A DNA stretch of 7,726 nucleotides from Gemmatimonadota bacterium (GTDB lineage Bacteria; ARS69), in the NCBI GenBank assembly GCA_020431545.1, contig JAGQIB010000205.1, forward strand, positions 1 through 7,726, given 5' to 3'. The first letter of the stretch is position 1. Each line of letters opens with the position of its first letter. Shown here piece by piece: positions 1 to 5,210 of this stretch. Under the pieces are notes generated by a model, which did not search any database, was not told where the DNA came from, and was given only the letters and a program-made list of their open reading frames with translations. A program made the translations under genes and the position numbers.

Positions 1-627
1 TGGGTGCTGCGCGCGGCGGCCGCCGCGGAGGCGGAGGTGAGCGGGCGGGCCGCGGTGTTGCGGGTCGGTCTGCTCCTCGGCGAGACCGGTTTCGTGGCGG
101 CCGTCCGGCGACGCGTGGAGTCGACGAAGATCCTGCCCGTCCCCGGGTTCGCCGACGCCCGGATCGAGCCTCTCGACGCGGAGGACTGCGCGCGCTACTG
201 CGTGGAGGCGGCGACCACGGCCCGACCGCTGGATGACGTCTACGAGCTCGGGTGCGGCGAGATGATCTCCGGTGAGCTCTTCGTGCGCGACCTCGCCGGC
301 CATCTCGGCCTGTCTCGCTGGACTTTGCCGCTTCCCGGCGCGTTGCGACGCCCCGTGGCGGCCTGGCTCGCGACGCCGGAACTCCCGGCGCGCTGGGTCG
401 ACGCCTACCTCTTGGCGCTGCCGCGATTCCTCCCGCGGCGCATGAACGCCTGGGAACACTTCGACGTGGAGCCGATCGATCTGCGCACCGCGCTCGCGCG
501 CGCGGCGGGAATGAACTTCCCGCGGCGGCGACGTCGAGGCGGGGGCGACGGCGACGACGAGAGTGGCGGCCGCTTCGACTGGAAGCGACCCGAGAAGCGC
601 GGGATCCTCTGGACGCGGACTCGCTAG
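1..627 (+). CDS. NAD(P)-binding atypical SDR / NmrA-like protein, C-terminal part (5' end outside window)
   Basis: The reading frame is open from the first base, so the gene starts upstream; the GTG at position 4 is probably internal. The 208 visible residues match the second half of atypical short-chain dehydrogenases (NmrA / NDUFA9-like). An EAEVSG helix leads into the strand AVLRVGLLLGE, which corresponds to the family's 'tILRPgvvyGp' strand. Then comes a segment ending in KILPVPGF, the 'IEPLDAEDCARYCVEAA' helix (family 'l.pVhVdDvA.a...al'), and 'DDVYELGCGEMISGELFVRDLAGHLG'. The Rossmann GxxGxxG motif would lie upstream and is not visible. The end is unusual: a run of five arginines, a Gly/Asp-rich stretch, then a basic Trp-containing tail. 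Such proteins bind NAD(P) and act as reductases, epimerases or redox-sensing chaperones, and the substrate cannot be read from this fragment. The gene converges on the tenI-like gene with a 4-nt overlap. Family assignment is fairly secure; specific function is unknown. Confidence 0.75.
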   Translation, partial: WVLRAAAAAEAEVSGRAAVLRVGLLLGETGFVAAVRRRVESTKILPVPGFADARIEPLDAEDCARYCVEAATTARPLDDVYELGCGEMISGELFVRDLAGHLGLSRWTLPLPGALRRPVAAWLATPELPARWVDAYLLALPRFLPRRMNAWEHFDVEPIDLRTALARAAGMNFPRRRRRGGGDGDDESGGRFDWKRPEKRGILWTRTR

Positions 628-1274
628 GCGCCTTCGCGCGGGGACGACTCCAGCGCGGCCCGCAGGAACGCGACGCCTTCCGGCCCGGCGAACGCCCGGA
701 TCGCCGCGACTCCGGCGACGCCGGCACTCCGGCACTCCGCGACGTTCCGCGCGTCGATGCCGCCGAGCGCGTACACGGGCGGTCGCGCCCGGGCGACGAG
801 CGCGGCGAGCGCATCGGGTCCGAGCGTCGGCGCGCCGGGCTTGGATTCCGTGGCGAACACCGGCGACACGAACACCCAGTCCGCGCCGGCCGCGAGCACG
901 ACCTCGGCTTCGTCGTGCGCGCTGCGTCCCACCGCGATGCCGTCCGGCAGCCGGGCCCGCACGGCTGCCACCCCGGGGCCCGCCGCCGGGATGTGGACGC
1001 CGTCCGCTTCGAGCGCGAGCGCGGCGTCCAGGTCGCCGTTCACCACGAACGCCGCGCCGGCCTCGCCGGCGGCATCCCGGAGCGCGGACCCGATCCGCAC
1101 GACGTCGCGCGCGGCCCGGCCGCGAGCCCGCAGCAGCACGGCCGGCAATCCCGCCGCGAGGAGTGGGCGGGCCGGCCCGACGAGGTCTTCTCCGAGCGTG
1201 TCCACGTCGGCGATGAAGCAGGCGCCGCCGAGCGGGCGGCCCGGTTCCACGGGGATTCCCATGCCCTGCACCAT
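624..1274 (-). CDS. tenI: TenI-like thiazole tautomerase (ThiE/TenI superfamily)
   Basis: This 216-residue TIM-barrel protein belongs to the ThiE/TenI superfamily. The motifs in order are CFIADVD (about 19-25, first strand), LLRARG (47-52), FVVNGDLDAALALEADGVHI (76-95), GRSAHDEAEVV (116-126), ADWVFVSPVFATESKPG (131-147) and the phosphate-binding strand PVYALGGIDARNV (166-178). Canonical ThiE (thiamine phosphate synthase) has Q-L-R-x-K, N-D and G-Q-E-D at the pyrimidine-pyrophosphate and Mg2+ site. Here these read L-L-R-A-R, N-G (79-80) and P-A-A-G. As I recall the family, B. subtilis TenI likewise has NG and lacks GQED, and its GRSVH motif carries the catalytic His; GRSAH with His120 matches that. 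TenI aromatises the thiazole product of ThiG, which fits a gene divergent from thiGHS. The start is uncertain: Met1 has a weak Shine-Dalgarno region and Met5 is possible. A degenerate ThiE remains the alternative. Confidence 0.8.
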   Translation of the reverse strand: MVQGMGIPVEPGRPLGGACFIADVDTLGEDLVGPARPLLAAGLPAVLLRARGRAARDVVRIGSALRDAAGEAGAAFVVNGDLDAALALEADGVHIPAAGPGVAAVRARLPDGIAVGRSAHDEAEVVLAAGADWVFVSPVFATESKPGAPTLGPDALAALVARARPPVYALGGIDARNVAECRSAGVAGVAAIRAFAGPEGVAFLRAALESSPREGA

Positions 1275-1322
1275 ACCCGGCGGCGCCCCGGTCCGGACAC
1301 TGCCCTCCGGCCCGGGGGGCGA

Positions 1323-1351
1323 TTGACTCGTGCCAGGGGGACCTCTACCTT
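1323..1351 (+). promoter_or_regulatory. Candidate sigma70-type promoter for thiGHS
   Basis: TTGACT (1323-1328) matches five of six bases of the -35 consensus. It is followed by exactly 17 nt and TACCTT (1346-1351), which keeps the TA...T bases that matter most in a -10 box. Transcription would begin near 1358, leaving a leader of about 24 nt before the thiG ATG. The element lies in the 107-nt gap between the divergent tenI-like gene and thiG and points toward thiG. No matching promoter for tenI was recognised on the other strand. Confidence 0.55.
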
Positions 1352-1381
1352 GGAGCGCCTCCGAATTCCGGGAACGACTCC

Positions 1382-2170
1382 ATGACCGATCTCCTACGCA
1401 TCGCCGACCGCGAGTTCCGTTCGCGACTCCTCCTCGGGACCGGCAAGTTCCCCTCGCTTCCCGTCATGCGGGACGCGCTGGATGCCTCGGGGACCGAGAT
1501 CGTGACCGTCACGCTGCGGCGCATCGATCTCGACTCTCCCGAGCCGAACCTGCTCGAGTTCGTGGACCGGGATCGCTACCTGCTGCTCCCGAACACGTCC
1601 GGCGCGGAGGACGCGGACGACGCCGTGCGCCTCGCTCGTCTCGCGCGCGCGGCGGGTCTTTCGGACTGGGTGAAGCTCGAGGTCACGCCGGATCCGCGCT
1701 GGCTGCTGCCGGATCCGGTGGAGACGCTGGCCGCGGCCGAGCGACTCGTGAAGGAAGGCTTCACGGTGCTGCCGTACATCGGGGCCGATCCGGTTCTCGC
1801 GAAGCGCCTGCAGGAAGTCGGCTGCGCCACGGTCATGCCGCTCGGTGCCCCGATCGGCTCGAACCGCGGCCTCAAGACGCGCGACTCCATTGCGATCATC
1901 CTCGAGCAGGCCGAGGTGCCGGTCGTGGTCGACGCGGGACTCGGTGCGCCCTCGCACGCGGCGGAGGCAATGGAGATGGGCGCGGACTGCGTGCTCGTGA
2001 ACACGGCGATCTCGGTGGCGCGCGATCCCGTGGAGATGGCGCGCGCGTTCCGTCTCGGCGTCGAGGCCGGTCGCGCCGCGTGGCGCGCGGGCCGGGCACC
2101 GGAGCGCGCGGTGGGCGAGGGCGCGGAAGCGTCGAGTCCGCTCACGGGCTTCCTGCGGGGAACGGCATGA
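1382..2170 (+). CDS. thiG: Thiazole synthase ThiG
   Basis: ThiG is the cytosolic TIM-barrel enzyme that joins 1-deoxy-D-xylulose-5-phosphate, dehydroglycine (from ThiH or ThiO) and sulfur from ThiS thiocarboxylate into the thiazole phosphate of thiamine. The 262-residue length is normal for the family. Visible hallmarks are the N-terminal RLLLGTGKFPS (15-25), NTSGA (71-75), and WVKLEV (96-101), where Lys98 aligns with the lysine that forms the imine with the sugar phosphate. Also present are VLPYIGADPVLAKRL (129-143), VMPLGAPIGSNRGL (151-164), and the phosphate-binding region VVVDAGLGAPSHAAEAMEMG (181-200) followed by ADCVLVNTAI. The ATG is preceded by GGGAA at 1370-1374 with a 7-nt spacing. 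The stop codon overlaps the thiH start as ATGA, indicating translational coupling. No key residue appears to be missing. Confidence 0.97.
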   Translation: MTDLLRIADREFRSRLLLGTGKFPSLPVMRDALDASGTEIVTVTLRRIDLDSPEPNLLEFVDRDRYLLLPNTSGAEDADDAVRLARLARAAGLSDWVKLEVTPDPRWLLPDPVETLAAAERLVKEGFTVLPYIGADPVLAKRLQEVGCATVMPLGAPIGSNRGLKTRDSIAIILEQAEVPVVVDAGLGAPSHAAEAMEMGADCVLVNTAISVARDPVEMARAFRLGVEAGRAAWRAGRAPERAVGEGAEASSPLTGFLRGTA

Positions 2171-3288
2171 CGGGATTCGGCGAGGAGCTCGCCGCGCTGC
2201 CGATGGAGGAGCTGCTCCGGGTCGCCACCGAGGCCGCGCCGGACACGGTCGAACGCGCGCTCGCACGCGAGCCCCTCGACCTCTTCGACTTCGCGGCATT
2301 GCTTTCCCCGGAAGCCGGTCGGCGACTCGAGGATCTCGCGCAGCGGGCGCACGCACTCACGGTGCAGCGCTTCGGGAAGACGGTCCAGCTCTACGCACCG
2401 CTCTACGTCTCGAACGAGTGCGTGGAAACCTGCACGTACTGCGCGTTCTCGCGCACGAATCCGATCGCGCGCAAGACCCTCACGCCGGAGCAGGCCGTGG
2501 CGGAGGCTCGTCTTCTTCGCGCGCGGGGCTTCCGACATCTGCTGATCGTCTCCGGCGAACATCCGCGCCACGTGTCCCCCGAGTATCTCGGCACGATTCT
2601 CCGCGCGCTCGCGGCGGAGACGCCGAGCCTGTCGGTGGAAGTGCAGCCGCAGACCGAGGAGATCTATCGCGAGTGGACCGCGGCCGGGGCCGAAGGGCTC
2701 GTGGTGTACCAGGAGACCTACGATCGCGACACCTACGCGCGCGTGCACCTCGCCGGCAAGAAGAAGGACTTCGACTGGCGCCTCGCCACACCGGACCGGG
2801 GCGCGGCCGGCGGAATGAAGCGCCTCGGGATCGGCGCGCTGTTCGGGCTGTCCGACTGGCGGCAGGAAGCGCTCCGGCTCGCCGCCCATGCGCGTTACCT
2901 CGTGCGGCGCTACTGGCGATGCTTCGTCACGGTGTCGTTCCCGCGCCTGCGTCCCGCGGAGTACGCGGACACGCTCGCGCGGCATCCGCTGGCCGACGCG
3001 GACCTGGCCCGCCTCGTGTGCGCGTTCCGGTTGCTCCTCCCGGACGTCGGCGTCGTTCTCTCCACCCGAGAACCGGCTCAACTCCGGGACGGACTCGTCC
3101 GACTCGGGGTGACACAGATGAGTGCCGGCTCCCGGACCGAGCCCGGCGGCTACTCGGCGCCGGAAGTGCCGACCGGCCGGCAGTTCGAGGTCTCCGACGA
3201 GCGGACCGCGGGCGAGGTCGCCCGGACGATCCGCGAGCTCGGCTTCGACCCGGTCTGGAAGGACTGGGAGGCGGCGCTCCGTGGCTGA
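2167..3288 (+). CDS. thiH: 2-iminoacetate synthase ThiH (radical SAM)
   Basis: ThiH is a radical S-adenosylmethionine enzyme that cleaves tyrosine to p-cresol and dehydroglycine, the glycine-derived unit used by ThiG. The 373-residue length is typical. The [4Fe-4S]-binding motif CxxxCxxC is intact as C85-VET-C89-TY-C92, followed by AFSRTNPIARKTL. Family features downstream include LLIVSGEHPRHVSPEYL, VEVQPQTEEIYREW, LVVYQETYDRDTYARVH, the Gly-rich GMKRLGIGALFGLSDW, and the C-terminal QMSAGSRTEPGGYS segment. The ATG overlaps the thiG stop codon by 4 nt, with GGGGAA just upstream, and the end overlaps thiS by 8 nt. ThiH is oxygen-sensitive and is used in place of the flavoenzyme ThiO mainly by anaerobes and facultative organisms, so its presence hints at low-oxygen growth. 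Confidence 0.97.
   Translation: MTGFGEELAALPMEELLRVATEAAPDTVERALAREPLDLFDFAALLSPEAGRRLEDLAQRAHALTVQRFGKTVQLYAPLYVSNECVETCTYCAFSRTNPIARKTLTPEQAVAEARLLRARGFRHLLIVSGEHPRHVSPEYLGTILRALAAETPSLSVEVQPQTEEIYREWTAAGAEGLVVYQETYDRDTYARVHLAGKKKDFDWRLATPDRGAAGGMKRLGIGALFGLSDWRQEALRLAAHARYLVRRYWRCFVTVSFPRLRPAEYADTLARHPLADADLARLVCAFRLLLPDVGVVLSTREPAQLRDGLVRLGVTQMSAGSRTEPGGYSAPEVPTGRQFEVSDERTAGEVARTIRELGFDPVWKDWEAALRG
3266..3271 (+). promoter_or_regulatory. Shine-Dalgarno site that fixes the thiS start
   Basis: GGGAGG lies inside the 3' end of thiH, 9 nt ahead of the GTG at 3281. The thiS frame is open much further upstream, within thiH. This site, together with homology beginning at residue 7, selects GTG 3281 as the start and places it 8 nt inside thiH. 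Confidence 0.7.
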
Positions 3289-3496
3289 GCGGTCCGGCGA
3301 GATCTTGCTGAATGGGCGGCCTCGGATATTGACTCCGGGGCAGTCCTTGGCGCAGCTTCTCGTCGAGCTCGAACTGGACCCGCGCTGGGTCGTGGCCGAG
3401 CTCAACGGCGAGCCGCTCGGGCGGGACCGATTCGGGTCGGTCACGCTGCAGCCGGGGGACCGGCTCGAGCTCGTCCGACCCGTTGCCGGCGGATAA
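3281..3496 (+). CDS. thiS: Sulfur carrier protein ThiS
   Basis: This small ubiquitin-like protein (71 residues) carries sulfur as a C-terminal thiocarboxylate for the ThiG reaction. The beta-grasp pattern is clear: EILLNGRPRIL (7-17), the helix SLAQLLVELEL (22-32), WVVAELNGEPLGRDRF (36-51), and the closing LQPGDRLELVRPVAGG (56-71). The essential C-terminal Gly-Gly, which ThiF adenylates, is present right before the TAA. The start is GTG and overlaps the end of thiH by 8 nt, with GGGAGG 9 nt upstream. Its position as the last gene, after thiG and thiH, differs from the enterobacterial thiC-E-F-S-G-H order. MoaD is a related fold, but the neighbours make ThiS clear. No thiF lies in the window, so the activating enzyme must be encoded elsewhere. 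Confidence 0.95.
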   Translation: MAERSGEILLNGRPRILTPGQSLAQLLVELELDPRWVVAELNGEPLGRDRFGSVTLQPGDRLELVRPVAGG

Positions 3497-3512
3497 TCCG
3501 TCGGGGTAGCGT
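3483..3512 (+). promoter_or_regulatory. Weak candidate promoter for the acidic small protein
   Basis: TTGCCG (3483-3488), an 18-nt spacer and TAGCGT (3507-3512) resemble the thiG promoter in form but match consensus poorly. The -35 box would lie in the last codons of thiS. A GATAAT at 3492-3497 looks more like a -10 box, but it contains the thiS stop codon and has no -35 partner. If real, the start near 3519 would coincide with the inverted repeat at 3520-3547 and give a leader of about 95 nt. Confidence 0.22.
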
Positions 3513-3519
3513 TTCCCCC

Positions 3520-3547
3520 GCGGGCAGGCCAGTCCTACTGGGCCCGC
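3520..3547 (+). repeat. Inverted repeat / RNA hairpin between thiS and the acidic gene
   Basis: GCGGGC (3520-3525) pairs with GCCCGC (3542-3547), and inside it CCAGT (3529-3533) pairs with ACTGG (3537-3541) around the loop CCT. The bases AGG (3526-3528) bulge out on the left arm. That makes an 11-bp GC-rich stem with one bulge, 23 nt after the thiS stop. It is not followed by a T-run, so it is not a classic intrinsic terminator. It could protect the 3' end of the thi mRNA, attenuate read-through, or fold in the leader of the next gene. Confidence 0.5.
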
Positions 3548-3560
3548 ATCGATCTGGGCA

Positions 3561-3574
3561 GAGGCAGTTGCCTC
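3561..3574 (+). repeat. Short dyad in the leader of the acidic gene
   Basis: GAGGCA (3561-3566) and TGCCTC (3569-3574) are perfect inverted copies separated by GT. The dyad lies 38 nt before the ATG of the acidic gene. It could be an operator half-site pair or a small RNA stem. At six base pairs it may also be chance in such GC-rich DNA. Confidence 0.3.
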
Positions 3575-3599
3575 GATTCGGCGTGTGCGCCGGTGCGAT

Positions 3600-3604
3600 G
3601 GGAG
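3600..3604 (+). promoter_or_regulatory. Shine-Dalgarno site that fixes the start of the acidic gene
   Basis: GGGAG lies 8 nt before the ATG at 3613. The frame is open from a TTG at 3568, but that codon has no such site and its extra residues (PRFGVCAGAMGARD) lack the acidic character of the rest. The ATG at 3613 is therefore chosen. Confidence 0.65.
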
Positions 3605-3612
3605 CGAGAGAC

Positions 3613-3825
3613 ATGTGGTCGTCGGATGAGGATCGATACGAACTCGGCGGATCCCCGGATGACGAGGAGAACCTCCACTGGGGAGACGACGAGGACTCGG
3701 AGGAAGAGGACAAGGACGCCGACCTCGAAGAGATCGACGATGACGACTGGGACGACGTCGAGGACGAGGAAGAAGAAGAGGAGCTCGACTGGGCCGTCGG
3801 CGAAGAAGAGGACGAGTGGAACTAG
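3613..3825 (+). CDS. Hyper-acidic small protein of unknown function (70 aa)
   Basis: I do not recognise a family. The 70-residue product has 19 Asp and 21 Glu (57%) against one Lys, one Arg and one His, so it must be strongly negatively charged. It has five tryptophans (positions 2, 23, 46, 60, 69), mostly embedded in acid runs, for example IDDDDWDD and EELDW. It has no signal peptide, membrane segment or cysteine. The composition suggests a disordered or metal-binding polyanion, a nucleic-acid mimic, or a partner for a basic surface; none of these can be proven here. A good ribosome-binding site before the ATG, its own structured upstream region and a strong hairpin terminator 52 nt after the stop all support a real expressed gene. 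It stands alone between the thi operon and the convergent tonB operon. The coding strand is purine-rich from about 3660 to 3820. Confidence 0.8.
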   Translation: MWSSDEDRYELGGSPDDEENLHWGDDEDSEEEDKDADLEEIDDDDWDDVEDEEEEEELDWAVGEEEDEWN

Positions 3826-3877
3826 GTCCCGCCGCTGTCCCTGCGCCGTGATTTCGCGGCCGCGAGTCGGGGATCCT

Positions 3878-3910
3878 GGAAAGGCCGTCGCTTCCCGCGG
3901 CGGCCTTTCC
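3878..3910 (+). terminator. Hairpin terminator after the acidic gene, possibly shared with the tonB operon
   Basis: GGAAAGGCCG (3878-3887) pairs perfectly with CGGCCTTTCC (3901-3910). Pairing continues inward (U-G, C-G, G-C, C-G) to the five-base loop TTCCC, making a 15-bp stem. On the plus strand it is followed by CGTTTGCG, a short T-stretch, so it most likely ends transcription of the acidic gene. It also lies 32 nt beyond the tonB stop on the minus strand. No T-run follows in that direction, so any bidirectional action would depend on the stem alone. Confidence 0.72.
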
Positions 3911-3942
3911 CGTTTGCGAGGCGCGGCCGAGCGGACGTCCCG

Positions 3943-4713
3943 TCAATTCGTTCGGAACGTGATCGGTACGAGGACCCAGACCTCCACCGGTCGGTGACGT
4001 TGCAGCGCGGGGCGGAACACGGCCGTGCGTGCGCTCTTCAGCGCCGCCTCGCGCAGCATCTCGTGTCCCTCCACCACGATCGCGTCTTTCACCCGGCCGT
4101 CCGTTCCCACCAGCACGTGCACGAGCACCGTGCCGGAGATGCCGGCATCGCGCGCCACCGGCGGGTACACCGGTGGATCGATACGGATGCGGACCGGCTC
4201 CTCCTCGACGTCCACGAAATCTCCGGGCGCGGGGGATCCGATCGCGCCCGCGCCTCCGTCGAGGCCCACCACGAGCGGTTCGCCGGTGCCGAGACCGAGG
4301 TCGTCCAGCGCGATCGGCGCGAGGGCTTCGGAGATCTCGGCCGCGCTCGCGATCGTCGGAGCGTCGGCGAGCTCGTCGGCCACCGGCTGCGGGATCGCGA
4401 GTTTCGGCGCAGCCGCAGCGGCCGCCCGCGCCACGCTGACCTGCGGCACCGCGGGGCGCGCGATCGGGGGCGGCACGCCAAGCTCCGTGTACTGCACGAT
4501 CCGGATTTCACGCGCGGGAGGGGGCGGAGGACGATGCCGGCTCCATTGCCACCACGCCACGAACGCGAGCAGCGCGAGAAGAATCGCCAGCGCGTTCGAG
4601 ATCAGCAGCCACCGCGCGAACTCGCGCCGCAGCGGATGCGCCTCGCCGAGCACCGGCAGCCGCGAAGCCTGATCGAGCGGAAAGCCCAGGCGGGAGCGGA
4701 GCGTCGCGCTCAT
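3943..4713 (-). CDS. tonB: TonB-family energy transducer
   Basis: TonB spans the periplasm from an inner-membrane anchor and pulls on outer-membrane receptors using proton-motive force from ExbB/ExbD. The 256-residue product has a cytosolic N-terminus (1-34) and one membrane helix at about 35-56 (WLLISNALAILLALLAFVAWW). A basic, proline-rich stretch RHRPPPPP (59-66) and a long Ala/Pro/acidic periplasmic linker follow. The C-terminal TonB domain covers about 175-255: PPVYPPVARDAGISGTVLVHVLVGTDGRV, then ALKSARTAVFRPALQRHRPVEVWVLVPITF. The ATG at 4713 is chosen because GGAG lies 8 nt upstream and the sequence further up is out-of-frame exbD. The start overlaps the exbD stop as ATGA. It is the last gene of the operon. 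The X-Pro repeat region is short compared with E. coli TonB, as is common in other phyla. The cognate receptor cannot be told. Confidence 0.92.
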   Translation of the reverse strand: MSATLRSRLGFPLDQASRLPVLGEAHPLRREFARWLLISNALAILLALLAFVAWWQWSRHRPPPPPAREIRIVQYTELGVPPPIARPAVPQVSVARAAAAAAPKLAIPQPVADELADAPTIASAAEISEALAPIALDDLGLGTGEPLVVGLDGGAGAIGSPAPGDFVDVEEEPVRIRIDPPVYPPVARDAGISGTVLVHVLVGTDGRVKDAIVVEGHEMLREAALKSARTAVFRPALQRHRPVEVWVLVPITFRTN

Positions 4714-5210
4714 GGCCCGGTCTCCAGCGATTCCACGAGCGGGACGTTCTCGGGCCGCAATCGGATGAGACTGAAGCGCTGCAGGCCGGCGTCCTCGAGC
4801 GTGTCCATCATGCGCACCATGCTGTCGTAGCGCGCGGCCTCGTGGATCTCCGCGAGCACCACGAGCTGTTCGTTCGCCGCGGCGGCGCCGCGGAGGCGGG
4901 GAGCGAGACCGTCCCACGATTCCGGCTCCGGGGGATCGCTCGCGAAACGTCGCCAGAGGCGGTCATGCGAGTCCACGAAGATCGTGAGCACGTTCGACTC
5001 CGCGATCCGCACTTCGGCGCCGGGCTCGGGCAGATTGATCTCCATCGCGAGCGGCTTGCGGAACACGGTGGTGAGCATGAAGAAGATCAGCAGCAGAAAC
5101 GCGACGTCGACCATCGGCGTCATGTCGATGCGTGGCGCCGCTCGGCGTGGCGCGCGACGAAGGCCCTTCTTGGGACCGGACTCGACCGGGGTCGCGGGGG
5201 CATCCGCCAT
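4710..5210 (-). CDS. exbD: ExbD/TolR-family biopolymer transport protein, second copy
   Basis: This is a 166-residue subunit of the proton-driven ExbB-ExbD motor. A basic cytosolic N-terminus (about 1-28, with KKGLRRAPRRAAPR) leads into the conserved IDMTPMVDVAFLLLIFFML (28-46). Asp35 there aligns with the essential membrane aspartate (E. coli ExbD Asp25). The rest is the periplasmic domain, with NLPEPGAEV, NVLTIFVDSHDRL and a final LQRFSLIRLRP strand. The start follows GGAGG by 10 nt and overlaps the stop of the preceding exbD by one base (TGATG). The stop overlaps the tonB start. It differs strongly from its neighbour beyond the membrane helix, so the pair is not a recent duplication. TolR is a possible alternative name, but the adjacent tonB favours ExbD. 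Confidence 0.93.
   Translation of the reverse strand: MADAPATPVESGPKKGLRRAPRRAAPRIDMTPMVDVAFLLLIFFMLTTVFRKPLAMEINLPEPGAEVRIAESNVLTIFVDSHDRLWRRFASDPPEPESWDGLAPRLRGAAAANEQLVVLAEIHEAARYDSMVRMMDTLEDAGLQRFSLIRLRPENVPLVESLETGP

Noticed and set aside
563..1216. Plus-strand frames across the tenI-like gene
   Set aside because: They are Arg/Pro/Ala-rich shadow frames, while the minus strand has the full ThiE/TenI motif order.
1275..1381. TPP riboswitch upstream of thiG
   Set aside because: The conserved TPP-aptamer elements were looked for and not found, and the gap is too short for a full aptamer plus expression platform after the predicted promoter.
1330..2166. An open frame running into thiH from 1330, which would make a 652-residue ThiH
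   Set aside because: The first 279 residues are out-of-frame thiG. The ATGA overlap at 2167 gives a ThiH of normal length.
1394..2356. Long minus-strand open frames opposite thiG and thiH (also 1576-3444)
   Set aside because: They are Arg/Pro/Ser-rich shadow frames of GC-rich coding DNA, and the plus strand has unmistakable thiG and thiH.
3568..3612. A TTG start at 3568 for the acidic protein
   Set aside because: It lies within the inverted repeat and has no Shine-Dalgarno site. The ATG at 3613 has GGGAG at ideal spacing.
3690..3820. Purine-rich GA repeats as a possible microsatellite or triplex element
   Set aside because: The pattern is explained by runs of Glu and Asp codons in the acidic gene; no exact repeat unit is present.
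3855..3864. Perfect palindrome CGCGGCCGCG as a possible operator
   Set aside because: A ten-base GC-only palindrome is expected by chance in DNA this GC-rich, and it is not near a promoter.
4714..4917. A longer TonB start at 4917
   Set aside because: The added 68 residues are Arg-rich out-of-frame exbD sequence. The ATG at 4713 has a ribosome-binding site and begins a normal TonB N-terminus.
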